Assembly (NCBI RefSeq): GCF_047675955.1
Contig: NC_132912.1
Coordinates: 21,054,500-21,118,499 of the forward strand
DNA: 64,000 nt
Source of the DNA: Chlorocebus sabaeus
Taxonomy: Eukaryota > Chordata > Mammalia > Primates > Cercopithecidae
Direction of reading: 5' to 3'
Shown: positions 24,665 to 36,481 of the stretch, in pieces
Numbering within the stretch: the stretch's first letter is position 1
Layout: each line of letters opens with the position of its first letter
Notes under the pieces: model-generated
Told to the model about the DNA's origin: nothing
Databases searched by the model: none
The model's input: only the letters and a program-made list of their open reading frames with translations
Program-made: the position numbers and the translations under genes

Positions 24665-25976
24665 ATATTTTTATTTTACTTTAAGTTCTGGGATAGATGT
24701 ACAGAACGTGCAGGTTTGTTACGTAGGTATACATGTGTCATAGTGGTTTGCTGCACCCATCAACCATTATCTAGGTTTTAAGTCCCACATTCATTAGGTA
24801 TTTATCCTAAGGCTCTCCCTCCCCTTTACCTCCACCCGCCGACAGGCAGGTGTCCATGTGTCCATGTGTTCTCGCGTTCTCATTGTTCAACTCCCGCTTA
24901 TAAGTGAGAACATGCAGTGTTTGGTTTTCTTTTCCTGTGTTAGTTTGCTGAGAATGATGGCTTCCAGCTTCATCTATGACCCTGCAAAGGACATGAACTC
25001 ATTCTTTTTTATGTCTGTATAGTATTCCATGGTGTATATGTGCCACATTTTCTTTATCCAGTCTATCATTGATGGGCATTTGGGTTGGTTCCAAGTCTTT
25101 GCTATTGTAAATAGTGCTGCAGTAAACATACGTGTGCATGTGTCTTTATAGTAGAATGATTTATAATTCTTTGGGTATATAACCAGTAATGGGATTGCTG
25201 GGTCAAATGGTATTTCTGGTTCTAGATCCTTGAGGAATCACCACAATGCCTTCCACAATGGTTGAGCTAATCCCACCGACAGTGTAAAACGTTCCTAATT
25301 CTCCGCATTCTCACCAGCATCTGTTGTTTCCAGACTTTTCAATGATCACCATTCTAACTGGCATGAGATGGTATCTCATCGTAGTTTTGATTTGCATTTC
25401 TCTAATGACCAGTGATGATGAGCTTTGCTTCATATGTTTGTTGGCCACACAAATGTCTTCTTTTAAGAAGTGTCTGTTCGTATCCTTCACCCACTTTTTG
25501 ATGGGGTTGTTTTTTTCTTGTAAATTTGTTTAAGTCCCTTGTAGATTCTGGATATGAGACCTTTGTTAGATGGGTAACTTGCATAAATTCTCTCCCATTC
25601 TGTAGGTTGCCCGTTCATTCTGATGATAGTTTCTTTTGCTGAGCAGAAGCTCTTTAGTTTGATTAGATCTCATTTGTCAATTTTGGCTTTTATTGCCATT
25701 GCTTTCGGTGTTTTAGTCATGAAGTGTTTGCCCATGCCTATGATGCCCAGAATGGTATTGCCTAGGTTTTCTTCTAGGATTTTTACAGTTTTGGGTTTTA
25801 CATTTAAGTCTTTAATCCATCTTGAGTTAATTTTTGTATAAGGTATAAGGGAGGGGTCCAGTTTCTGTTTCTGCATAGGGCTAGACAGTTTTCCCAGCAC
25901 CATTTATTAAATAGGGAATCCTTTCCCCTTTGTTTGTTTTTGTCGGGTTTGTTGAAGATCAGATGGTTATAGCTGT
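24665..25976 (-). mobile_element. LINE-1 (L1PA/L1PB-like), antisense, 5'-truncated
   Basis: About 1.3 kb of antisense L1 3' end. It starts with the 3' terminus ('tactttaagttctggga') and continues through 3'UTR ('ctcattgttcaactcccg') into the ORF2 C-terminus ('ctaggttttcttctaggattt', 'agcaccatttattaaatag'). It stops at 'gatcagatggttatagctgt', where the full L1 would continue. Short minus-strand frames are broken pieces of ORF2. Confidence 0.95.
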
Positions 25977-26463
25977 AAAAATTGATATAAGACATTTTCT
26001 ATGACTACAAGAAAATTCGAGAGAACTAAATTATATAAAAAATTCAGTGACCACTGAAAATGACTTAAAATGGTGTTTTTAAAACTTTGATTAGAGCCCA
26101 CAGTAAGAGATGCATCTCACCTTACAGCTCAGTACACGCACAGATGCATATGAAAATGCAAGCTTCGGAATAATACCCAGGCTAATTTTGTGTGATGCCC
26201 TTTAACTTTTTCTGTTTTATTCTAGTATATTCCTTTTTTCTTAATGTTGGTCTTCACATATTAAATCAATGTCCTAACCCAGTAAATGGAGCCAATCCAC
26301 AGTTTGAAAAATACAGACCTCACAGATGCAAGCAGGAAAACAACTAACCATAAAGAATGGGAGGACACAGTAGACCGTGACATGTGGGATGATCCTTTTG
26401 ACTGGCAGAGGTTTAACAGCATAGGATTACGCAGCCAGATAATATTTTTGAAATATCAACTGT
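25977..26463. other. Unique intronic sequence
   Basis: No gene or named repeat recognised. Confidence 0.5.
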
Positions 26464-26525
26464 TAGTCTGTTTGTGTTGCTATAAGAATACCTGAGACTG
26501 GGTAATCTTTAAAGAAAGAGGGTTT

Positions 26526-26806
26526 GGCTGGGCGTCGTGGTCCACACCTGCAATCCCAGCACTTTGGGAGGCCGAGGCAGGTGGATCACAAGGTCAGGAG
26601 ATTGAGACCATCCTGGCCAACATGGTGAAACTCCATCTCTACTAAAAATACAAAAATTAGCTGGGTGTGGTGGTGCATGCCTGTAATCCCAGCTACTCGG
26701 GAGGCTGAGGCAGGATAATCACCTGAAGCCAGGAGGCGGAGGTTCCAGTGAGCAGAGACAGCACCACTGTCCATCAGCCTGGTGACACAGTAACACTCCA
26801 TCCAAG
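26526..26806 (+). repeat. Alu, full-length, sense, nested in MaLR LTR
   Basis: It starts GGCTGGGCGTCGTGGTCCAC and ends 'agtaacactccatccaag', where the tail expands into the purine tract. Confidence 0.95.
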
Positions 26807-27294
26807 AAGAAAGAGAGAAAGAGAGAATGAGAGAGAAAGAGAAAAAGAGAAAGAGAGAGAAAGAGAAAAAGAGAAAGAAAGAGAGAGAGAGAGAAAGGGA
26901 GAAAGGGAGGAAGGCGAACGGGAAGGGGAAGGAAGGGAGAAGGGAGGGAGGGGAAGGGGAAGGGGAAGGAAGAAAAGAAGGAAGGAAGGAAGGAAGGAAG
27001 GAAGGAAGGAAGGAAGGAAGGAAGGAAGGAAGGAAGGAAGGAAGGAAGGAAAGAGAGAGAGAGAGAGAGAGAGGAAGGAAGGAAGGAAGGAAGGAAGGAA
27101 GGAAGGAAGGAAGGAAGGAAGGAAGGAGAAGGGGAAGGGGAAGGGAAAGAAAAGAAAGAAAGAGAGAGGGAGGGAGGGAGGGAGGGAGGGAGGGAGGGAG
27201 GGACGGAAGGAAGGAAGGAAGGAAGGAAGGAAGGAAGGAAGGAAGGAAGGAAGGAAATAAGGAAGGAAATAAGGAAGGAAGGAAGGAAGGAAGG
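26807..27294 (+). repeat. Roughly 490-bp purine tract: (GAAA)n, (GA)n, (GGAA)n, (GGGA)n
   Basis: Almost pure A/G. GGAA tetranucleotide runs occupy about 26978-27051 (about 18 units), 27073-27127 (about 13) and 27205-27256 (about 13), plus a short run at 27270-27294. (GA)n and (GGGA)n blocks separate them. It derives from the Alu tail. The 170-243 codon frames across it are translation of repeat DNA. Confidence 0.97.
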
Positions 27295-27622
27295 GTTTAT
27301 TTGGCTCATGGTTCCGCAAACTGCACAGGGGGCATGGCACCAACATCTGTTTCCAGTGAGGCCTCAGTAAGCTTCCAGTCACGGCAGAAGGTGAAGGGGG
27401 AGCAGGTGTGTCACATGGTAAGAGAAGGAGCAATAGAGGAGAGAAGGAGGTGCCAGGATCCTTTAAACAACCAGCTCTCATGTGAACTAACAGAGCGAGA
27501 ACTCACTCATTACCATGGGGAGGACACTATGCCACTCATGAGGGATCTGCCCTCATGACCCAAACACTTCCCACCAGACCCCACCACCAACCTTAGAAAT
27601 CACATTTCTTTTTTTCTTTCTT

Positions 27623-28002
27623 TATGGTTTGGATTTGTGTCCCCACCCAAATCTCATGTCAAATTGTAATCCCCAGTGTTGGAGGACGGGCCTGTTTAGA
27701 GGTGACTTGATCATGGGGGATTTCTCCCTTGCTGTTCTCGTGAGAGTGAGTGAGTTCTCATGAGACCTGGTTGTTTCCAAGTGTGTAGCAACTTCCCCTT
27801 AGCCCTATTCCTCCTGCTCCAGCTTTGTAACACGTGCCTGCCTCCTCTTCACTTTCCACCGTGATTGTCAGTTTCCTGAAGCCTCCCCAGCCATGCTAGC
27901 CATACAGCATGTGGAACCATGAGCCAATTAAGCCCCTTTTCTTTATTAATTACCCAGTCTCAGGTAGTTCCTTATAGCAATGCAATGAACTAATACACTT
28001 TC
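27623..28002 (+). mobile_element. MaLR solo LTR (MST-like), sense
   Basis: It begins 'tatggtttggatttgtgtcc' and contains 'agtgagtgagttctcatgag' and 'gcctccccagccatgc'. It ends 'attacccagtctcaggtag...gaactaatac'. It is full-length with no internal sequence, so it is a solo LTR in opposite orientation to its neighbour. Confidence 0.9.
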
Positions 28003-28282
28003 CAACTTTTATTTTAGGTTCAAGGGCTCCATGTACAGATTTGTTACATGGGTAAACTGCATGTCGTGGGGGTTTGGTATACAGATAATTTTGTTACCCA
28101 GGTAATCAGCATAATACTTGATAGTTAGTTTTTCAATCCTCACTCTCCTCCCACCCTCCACCCTCAAGTAGGCCCTGAAGTCTATTGTTCCCTTCCTTGT
28201 GTCCATGTGTATTCGATGTTTAGCTCCCACTTATAAAGAAGAACATGTGGTATTTCATTTTCTGTTCCAGCTTCATCCTAGA
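28003..28282 (-). mobile_element. L1 3'-end fragment (L1PB/L1MA-like), antisense
   Basis: 'cttttattttaggttcaagg', 'tttgttacatgggtaaactgc', 'ccctcaagtaggccctgaag' and 'agctcccacttataa' are antisense L1 3'UTR landmarks. Confidence 0.88.
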
Positions 28283-28571
28283 GCAACAGATGTAAAGCCA
28301 CTGCAGCTTCAATGCTGCGATAGCACTGTCAAGACTGAGCAAAGACAATGTCATCATCACCACTAACAACCATGGGAAGATGCAGATGACATGGGAAAAA
28401 ACCAAGAAGGAAAAGGAGAGTTTTGACCTGAGAGAGAAATTGCTTTTACTGAAAACAAGCAATAACAGAAAGAAGGTTATACTAACCTTCAGCCCATTCT
28501 TAAATACATTTGAGATTTAAAATCACTAGAAGGATAGTTAGATACATAGCCATACGGCATTCCCTCTACTA

Positions 28572-29035
28572 TTTTTTTTTTTAATGAAAGCAAGTTTATT
28601 AAGAAAATAAAGGAATAAAAAATAGCTACTGCATAGGCAGAGCAGCAGCGTGGGCTGTTCCACTGAGTATACTTATAGTTACCTCTTGATTATATGCTAA
28701 ACAAGAGGTGGATTATTTATCAGTTTTCCAGGGAAGGGGTGGGCAATTTCCAGAATTGAGGGTTCCTCCCCACTTTAGACCATATAGAGTAACTTCCCGA
28801 CGTTGCCATGGCATTTGTAAACTGTCATGGTGCTGGTAGGAGTGTCTTTTAGCATTCTAATGCAATGTAATTAGCATATAATGAGCAGTGAGGATGACCA
28901 GAGGTCACTTTCATCGCCATCTTGGTTTGGTGGGTTTTGTCTGGCTTCTTTACTGCGTCCTGTTTTACCAGTGGGGTCTTTGTGACCTTTATCTTGTGCC
29001 GACCTCCTATCTCATCCTATGACTAAGAATGCCTA
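28572..29035 (-). mobile_element. LTR-like interspersed repeat, antisense, family not named
   Basis: I recognise this text as a common human repeat ('ctactgcataggcagagcag', 'cgttgccatggcatttg', 'taattagcatataatgagc', 'gtgccgacctcctatctcat') but cannot name the family with confidence. On the minus strand, AATAAA (28600-28595) lies 12 nt before a run of eleven A's (28582-28572), like a polyadenylated end. Confidence 0.6.
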
Positions 29036-29049
29036 ACTTCCAAAGCTCT

Positions 29050-29275
29050 AACGCTAAAAATAACTTACATTTACTGAGCACTTAGGACGGTGCTGGCTAC
29101 TCCTCCAAGGACTCTGTATTCAATATCTCATTTAACCCTCCCAACAATCTTATGAGGTACATACTCTCATTTTCCTCACTTTGGGACTGAGGAACGTGTG
29201 TCTTGGAGATTACACAGCCAGTGAGCGTTGGATCCAAAAATCGAACACAGGCCCATCTACCAGCAATGGGCTAGA
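29050..29275 (-). repeat. MIR SINE, antisense
   Basis: 'acttacatttactgagcac', 'atctcatttaaccctcccaac', 'cttatgaggtac' and 'ttacacagccagtgagcg' follow antisense MIR order. Confidence 0.85.
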
Positions 29276-29299
29276 GTTGGCTCACACTGGCTCATGGGA

Positions 29300-30930
29300 G
29301 CTGACTGTGCACTTTTTGAAAATTTATGAGTAAGTTGCTAAATACAGCCATTATTAAAAATTAAGTTGTATCAACTTACAGTTAAATCAATGGTAATATA
29401 AGCAAAGGTAATAAATGTTCACATCTCTTCACTTCTTAATTATGTTACTACGTGGTATTATCGTCTCTGCTCTTAGTCACATCTCTTGTTTCTGTAAGGG
29501 AAAACGCCATCAGCATGTGCCTTTGTGCCATTCTTTCCAACTTCAGATCATGTAATGCCAGCTTGATGGCTTGTCATTTACCATGGTGGGAGTATTTTTC
29601 ACCACAGAACACGGCAAACACTGCATATCAGGCCCTTTTGTTCTCCAAGAGAGCCGGTTTTTAACCACTGACCAGCAAACCTCTGGATTCTTCCTGCAGA
29701 CCACAAGCTCTTAATGCAACAATTTTCTCTTTCACCTCATAAGAATTATACATTCATTTTTATTAACAAAAAACAAATAGCTTTCAGAGAGCCTTTGCTT
29801 TCACTTAAAGAATTAAACCACATGAAAAGTAAAAGTAGTTAACTCCATTGAACCATTTAATTAAGTCCTCCGAGGAAGACTTTTCCTTTCTTGTTCAAAA
29901 ATAACATTGCCCAAGAAATAAAGGAGAGAAGGTAGAAAAGTCTGCTGTGTATGCAAACAATAAAGGACAATGCTTACACCAATATCGCCCTGTAACCTAC
30001 TTATACAGCTCTTCTAAAGTCTTAAATCTGACAGAAGTAGGCCTTTTTCTCTCATATAGCACATTTTGTATCTTAAAAAGGGTCTCAGACGATATCCCAG
30101 CAACAGCCTTTCCTCATTACACACTATCTCATAGTACAATGCTTCACATCCAACAGATGGTGGAGCCATTTTTGATACTTTTCTTTTTTCAATAAAATGG
30201 AGCAACACCAACCAGTTGTCATCCTACAAAAAGACAGCCCTCAACATTGACGAATTTAGAAGCAGCCCTGTCAGAATTTTGAAAGCCTGTAGTCTTACAA
30301 AAATCCAAGATCTTCGAGTATGCTTTCTATGCACAATAAACAAGATAATTAGCTCCTTTCCTTGAATATTTAACTTTCTCATTTAAGAGGGACAACTGTA
30401 AGGTATCATTCTTCAAATTTTAATTTTCTCCTTAACTAAATAACACACATGTGACTCAATTTTGTGTATACAGACACACATACATGATTAAAGGAATTCT
30501 CTTTTTAACTTACTTATAAACTAGATTTCCTTTGTACTCAAGAAGAACTATAGATGGGAATATTTTAATATCATCACCTTTCCTAGTGAGAGAGTTGCAC
30601 ATGTTGTAACTGTTACTCCCAGCAACAGAACTGCCAAGCCAAACAACCTTGAGGTCTCTCAAATATTCATTCTTTCAACAAATAATTATTATGTATCAAA
30701 TAATAATAGTGTTATGTTTATTCAACATAGATGCATCAGACTATGTAACCATGTGTAACTTTATGTATTTGTTTTTATTATCTATTGCAAAATTTTAAAA
30801 GTTGCCAATTCAGGATGAGAAGAGAGAATTACAAAATGAGTGGAGAGATCCTAGTCTACAAGTCTAAATAGATCCACAATGTGCATACGGCCACCTGAAG
30901 CTCCTTTCTACACATTCGTCTGAAAACAGA
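29300..30930. other. Unique intronic sequence
   Basis: No gene or named repeat recognised. Frames of up to 82 codons are unremarkable. Confidence 0.5.
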
Positions 30931-30939
30931 GTAGGATAT

Positions 30940-31490
30940 TTCTTTTACAGAAAGTTGATGGATATTATTTCAGAGGAACATTCCCTAAACAATGCTTTGT
31001 GGAACACAGATTCCACAGAATGTTAAAAAGCCACTATAGGCAGGGCACGATGGCTCATGACTGTAATCCCAACACTTTGGGAGGCCAAGGCGGGAGGATC
31101 ACCTGAGGTCAGGAGTTCAAGAGCAGGAGTTAGAAATCCCATCTCTACTGAAAATACAAAAATTAGCTGGGCATGGTGGTGGGCATCTGTAATCCCAGTA
31201 ACTCAGGAGGCTGAGGCAGGAGAATCACTTGAACCCGGGAGACAGAGGTTGCAGTGAGCCAAGATGGTGCCACTGCACTCCAGCCTGGGTGACTGGGTGA
31301 CACAGTGAGACTCAGCAACAAAAAAAACAAGGCTCCTACCATCAAATACATGTGGGCAACAATGGATCAGCAAAGTTAAACAGGATTTTTACTGTAGGAC
31401 TTCTCAGATTTGGCCCTCTTTTTCCAGGAACATCTGACACAACTGGTACACCTCAGAACATATCCTGAGAAACGCTGATTTGCGCAGTGC
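30940..31490. repeat. Possible ancient interspersed repeat interrupted by Alu
   Basis: 'gaggaacattccctaaac', 'tggaacacagattccacag' before the Alu and 'catatcctgagaaacgctg' after it look like one old repeat. Family not assigned. Confidence 0.35.
31037..31333 (+). repeat. Alu, full-length, sense
   Basis: It starts 'aggcagggcacgatggctcatg', ends 'gtgagactcagcaac', and has a short A-rich tail. Confidence 0.95.
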
Positions 31491-31604
31491 TGTAGCCTAA
31501 GTATTTAAATAGGAGAGGGGTGCTTAAAAGAAGAGAAAATAAATTCACATGACTGTTCACAGATTCTTCCCTCAGAATTGAGATTTCCAAACAAATCCAT
31601 TTGC

Positions 31605-31875
31605 TTTTGCTATTCCTTAAATGTGTTCCTCTTCCTTGCTAAATGGTCAACATCTATGCACCTTTTATATCCCTGCTCAAATGCTCCTGCTCCATAAGCC
31701 CTTCTCCATAATACCACATGATCCCCCAGCCACAGATTCATGTCAGCACTTCTGCAACTTATTCAGGATAATCCATCATGGCATTTGTGCGCATGCCCAT
31801 TGTCCCTAATTGCTGGTATGTTTGTCTGGGGGAGGAGGAGAACTGACAAAAATACTTAATGAATAAATGAATTAC
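31605..31875 (+). repeat. L2 LINE 3'-end fragment, sense
   Basis: 'tatccctgctcaaatgctcctgctcc', a degraded middle, and the characteristic 3' terminus 'aatgaataaatgaatta'. Confidence 0.65.
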
Positions 31876-32461
31876 TAAAAGATTGATTAACTGAAAGAAT
31901 GATACACCAAACAGCTCATTGGAAACTAGTGAAAATAATAAAAGTATAATTGGCTTGAAATACAGGCATTCTCAGAAGAATGTTAATTATACACTATTTT
32001 GCTAAAATGAAAATTCAGCCTTTTTTTCTTCAACTACATCCACATTCTCATGGGCCTCCATAAATTGTTAAAATTAAAACTGTATCTTTAAAATTGCTGT
32101 ATGACTTTGACTCTGTGCCTCTGCTTAAAGCCAGTAACCTTTTTTATGGTTTCTGAATTGTAGGAAATACTAAAGTAAATTAATAGAGTCAAAAGAAAAC
32201 ATATGCTCAGAGATGAAATCTGACCATTCGAGTATTGAACAAACCATAATTCATTGGAAAATTGAATTTACACATTTAAAGAAATATGTTACTTTTCTTT
32301 TAGGTGTCACAATCTCAATCTCGCGATACTAACTGCCAAAAACCAAAAGCATGTGCATAAATGTCATTGACTCCAGTGCTCAAAAACTCATAATACATCA
32401 AAAACAATTATGAACGTTCAATTGCTTAAATAATCAATCTATTCTGGTCAAGAAATAAAGG

Positions 32462-33472
32462 GAGAAAGAAACTCAGTAGTAAGAAAACAAATAACCTGAT
32501 TAAAAAGTGGGCAAAGGACCTGAATAGACATTTCTCAAAAGAAGACATACAAATGGCCAACAGGTGTATGAAAAATGCTCAGCATCACCAATCATCAGGG
32601 AAATTCAAATTAAAACCACAATGAAAAATCACCTCACAGTTTTTAGGATGGATGTTATCAAAAAAGACAAAGAACACATGTTGGCAAGGATGTGGGGATG
32701 TGGAGAAAAGGAAACCCTTGCACACAGTTGATGAAAATGTAAATTAGTATAGCCATTATGGAAAACAGTATGGAGGTTCCTCAAAAAATTTAAAATAGAA
32801 CTACTATATAATCCCAGCAATCCCACTACTGGGTATACAGTATATCCAAAGTAACTGAAAACAGTGTGTCAAAAAGATACCTGCAATCGTACATCACAGC
32901 ACTATTCACAATAGATAAGACATGGAATGAATCTAAGTGCCCGTCGGCAGATGAATGGATAAAGAAAATGTGGTACACACACACGTGTGTGTGCACTGGA
33001 ATACTACTTAGTCTTTAAAAAGAAGAAAATCCCATCATTTGTGATAACATGGATAAAACCTGGAGGGCATTAAGGGAAATAAGCCAGGCACGGAAAGATA
33101 AATACCACATGATCTCACTCATTTGTGAAATCTAAAAAGTCGAACTCATAGAAACAAAGCAGAAAATGGTGATTATCAGAGGCTGGGAGATGAGAGGAGT
33201 TAGGGAGATGTTGGTTGATGGATACAAAATTTCAGTTAGACAGGATTAATAAGTTCTGGAGACATACTGTACATCATGATGACTAGAGTTAATAACAATA
33301 TATTTTATACTTGAAAATTGCTAAGAAAATAGATTTTGTAGTGTTATTATATGAGGTAACACATATGTTAAATAGCTTGATCAAGTCATTCCATAATATA
33401 CACATGTATCGAAACATCATGTTGGACACCATAAACATACATAATTTTGCTTCTCTATTCTAAAAAATAATT
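32462..33472 (+). mobile_element. LINE-1 (L1MA/L1MB-like), sense, 5'-truncated, with TSD
   Basis: ORF2 3' region ('gggcaaaggacctgaatagac', 'aatggccaacaggtgtatg', 'tggataaagaaaatgtgg') and 3'UTR ('gtacatcatgatgactagag'). The perfect 12-bp repeat AAGAAATAAAGG flanks it at 32450-32461 and 33473-33484, so this is a complete truncated insertion of about 1.0 kb. ORF2 is broken by many stops. Confidence 0.95.
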
Positions 33473-33484
33473 AAGAAATAAAGG

Positions 33485-35350
33485 CAGATATATGACTTTT
33501 CATTTGCTTTGTGCTTTAAAAAATTTGGATTCTTTACTGGCAGGTTACAAACCTAACCTCAATATTTTTATCATTTGTTACTTTATTTTAACAACTAATG
33601 GGGAAGACGTCCATTTTGGACGGGGAAAAAAGCAAGTACATATATGATTTTAGACCATAGTCTCTTATAGTGTTATATTTTCAAGGAAGTATGGTTTACA
33701 GAATAAAATGTGATGATTGTGACTGACAAGCAGACTTTTCAGATCTACTGACAGTCAATCATTGACTTCCTGATAATGAAAAAGCCACACATTTAAACTA
33801 TAAGGGAAAAGCAGATCATCTATTTAGTCACTTTTACTCAATCAGCTTGTCGATTTACTGAAGAACAAAAATAAAAGATCAGTGCAAGTAATAGGCACTG
33901 ATTATGGTCATGAACAAAGTGATGATTGAAGCATTCCTTTGTCAAAATGTCTGTCAATACTTGACCAAGTCCCATCTTTCCTGGGAGCTCTGTGCCCCAG
34001 GACAGTGTCCAGTCAGGTACTTGATCAGGAGAATGGGACAGAAAACAACAAAAATATATGTGGGGTTCTGCAATGTTTTAGTTATTTCTATAGAGGAATT
34101 TACTAATAATACAACTCCCATTTCTCCTAAACTCATTCAATAATAGATCACTTTGTATTTAAAACTTCCCCAAATGAAGCTTTTTTAAAAAAAGATATTT
34201 TTTTAACACACACTCCACTTTCTCCCACAAATAAATGAAAGTAAAGTTGCATAAAACAAATATTGGCCAAGCACATAGTATTGACCAAAAAAATGTGCTG
34301 GAGGTTTATGAAAATCTGTGCCTAAAATAACCTAAACAACTATTGTATGCATCAGAGGGGGTGAGTCTTAATTCTTGTTCTGCCACCAACTAGCTCTGTG
34401 ACTTTGACCAAATCACTTCATCTCAAGAAGTTCCCTTTTCCTCATATTGTTAAAAGCAACTGGAATCTTCCCTGCATGCCCAAGCAATATTGTCAAAGGT
34501 GTTTGCTGAAATAAGTCAGGAAGAGATATATAAATTTCAAGTATTATTAACTTTACCAAGAAGACCGCTTCACCCTACAATGTTATTGCCGTATAGCTTA
34601 GAAGCTTCCCTTTTTTATGGGGGTACACAAGCACCAGAGGGTATTTAAGCAACCGATGAATCCCAGAATCCATCCTTCTGCACATCACAATATCAACACA
34701 TTGCAATGCAAAGTGAGTGGTTCTCCAAGACAAAAATTTCTGCTGTGGCAGCTTCGCCAGGAGGGACAACCTGCACTGAACTCTCCCAGCGTCCCTTGTC
34801 ATTTGCATGGGCAATTTCAGCCTTGTTCTCCCCTCACACGCTGTCTTCAAAGAGTTGGTATCCCATCAGTCACTGTGACAGCCCCACGTTATAGATCAAT
34901 GTAATTTGTTTATTGACTTCTGAATACCAAATTCCTCCAAGGAGAGTCACAGACCCACAGCATGCTGGGGAAACACGGCTGGAAAACATGTAAATACAGA
35001 TGCAGCCTGACAGCTTCTGATGGTTGCCACTCAGAAAACCTCCAGGAGCGCTCTTCTTCCAAGGGCCATTCTACTCTTAGACATAATAAGTCTCTACAAA
35101 AAAAAAAAAAAATTCTAAGTAACAGAAAAGCAGCAATAGATTTAGCACCACATGAGTTTGAAAAATACAAAAGTGGTAAAGATGCAAATGGTTGCAGTCT
35201 TTGAGTCCTTCCTAGAAATAGAATCAGTAAGATGGAGAGAGAGAAATTCATTTTATGGAACTGGCTCACAAAATTGTAGGGACTGACAAGTCCAAAATCT
35301 GCAGGGTAGAGACCCAAGCAAGAGTTGATGTTGCAAATTCGAGTCTAAAG
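33485..35350. other. Mostly unique intronic sequence
   Basis: No gene recognised. A MIR fragment lies at about 34360-34455 and an A15 run at about 35097-35112. Frames of 79-135 codons (for example minus 34910-35317) show no domain. Confidence 0.5.
34360..34455 (+). repeat. MIR fragment, sense
   Basis: 'cttgttctgccaccaactagctctgtgactttgacc' followed by 'ttttcctcatattgttaaaa' matches the MIR core. Confidence 0.75.
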
Positions 35351-35356
35351 GTGGTC

Positions 35357-35681
35357 TAAGCTGGGCACGGTGGCTTATGCTTGTAATCCCAGAACTTTGG
35401 GAGGCCGAGGTGGTGGATCACCTGAGGTCAAGAGTTCGAGACCAGCCTGGCCAACATGGTGAAACCCTGTCTCTACTAAAAATACAAAAAAAAAAAAATT
35501 AGCTGGGCATGGTGGTGGGTGCCTGTAATCCCAGGTACTAGGGAGGCTGAGGCAGGGAGAATTGCTTGAACCCCAGAGGTGGAGGTCGCAGTGAGCCAAG
35601 ATCGAGCCACCACACTCCAGCCTGGGCGACAGAGAGAGACTCTAACTCAAATAAATAAACAAATAAATAAATAAATAAATA
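35357..35681 (+). repeat. Alu, full-length, sense, with (AAAT)n tail
   Basis: It starts 'agctgggcacggtggcttatg', ends 'gactctaactc', and is followed by about eight AAAT/AAAC units. Confidence 0.95.
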
Positions 35682-36126
35682 GACGGTCTAGAAGGAGAAT
35701 TCCTTCTTCTTTGCAAGAACTTAATCTTTTCTCTTAAAGCCCTCAACTGTTTAAATGAGATTTACCCACATTATGAAAAGTGATCCGTACTAAAAGTGTA
35801 CTGATTAAAATGTTAATCTCATGTCTTAAAAAAATCTTCATAGCAACATATAGATAGACAGATGTTTGACAAAAGACTGGGTACCATGGTCTAGCCAAGT
35901 TGACATATCACATTGAACATCACAGTGGTCTTTTAGAGTTTTTCTCCTATGAGGGTAGCTACCATCTAGCAGGCTCACACACCCAGGGTCTGGGGCCCGC
36001 TGCTTTGCATTTTTGGAGAAGAAATTTTACCAATTCATTGTAGATTTGGGTGAGAACTTAGCAAAATTATTTATTCTAACCAAGCTCATAAGAAGACTGA
36101 TTACACATCAGAACCAAACTCAATGG
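35682..36126. other. Unique intronic sequence
   Basis: No gene or named repeat recognised. Confidence 0.5.
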
Positions 36127-36481
36127 CATAGGATGAGACACCACATCACTCCAGAGCCTAGAATGTCATCTGTGCAATTTTCATAGCTTTGCTTCTACTA
36201 TTGTTCTCCCACCCATCTATTTATTGAAATCTTCTCATTCCTGGAAAACGCCTGTCAGATGCCACGATCTTCAAAAGCCCTTTGAATCTATGTAGTCAAA
36301 TTAAGCCAACCGCCCACCCTGCCCCCGTTCCTCACTTTCTTTATTCTGCTTTACTGCTGGTTCATTATTCGCCTGCTTCTCCCCATACTGCAGTGACATC
36401 CGCTTCTTTGCAGGCAAAGGCTGTGTTTCTGCATCTCTCTTCTCTAATGTGGAGAGAGGAAGGCCACTTAGAGGCAAAGTG
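36127..36481 (+). repeat. Left arm of 355-bp inverted duplication
   Basis: It starts CATAGGATGAGACACCAC and ends GAGGCAAAGTG. Its reverse complement is at 37100-37454, with about 13 mismatches and no net length difference by hand alignment (about 96% identity). It does not match any repeat family I know. The 66-codon plus frame here and the 73-codon minus frame in the other arm are the same sequence. Confidence 0.95.

Larger units (their letters stand above)
26464..27605 (-). mobile_element. MaLR LTR (MST/THE1-related), antisense, split by Alu and purine tract
   Basis: Antisense LTR text at 26464-26525 ('gttgctataagaatacctgagactgggtaat') resumes at about 27293-27605 ('gggtttatttggctcatggttccgc', 'ctcactcattaccatggggagg'). 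It is non-coding, and the outermost 40 bp or so of its 5' end is missing. A 7-9 bp direct repeat ending GGGTTT brackets the inserted Alu plus tract. Confidence 0.85.

Noticed and set aside
24665..25976. L1 ORF2 pieces as a coding gene
   Set aside because: The element is 5'-truncated and its frames are broken by stops; only fragments of 60-77 codons remain.
26719..27558. Long frames of 170-243 codons across the purine tract on both strands
   Set aside because: They translate GGAA/GAAA microsatellite DNA (KEGR and SFLP repeats) and lack any start context, domain or splice signal.
27623..28002. MaLR LTR as an active promoter for NEBL
   Set aside because: It is on the plus strand, antisense to NEBL, and nothing in the sequence shows promoter activity; kept only as a repeat.
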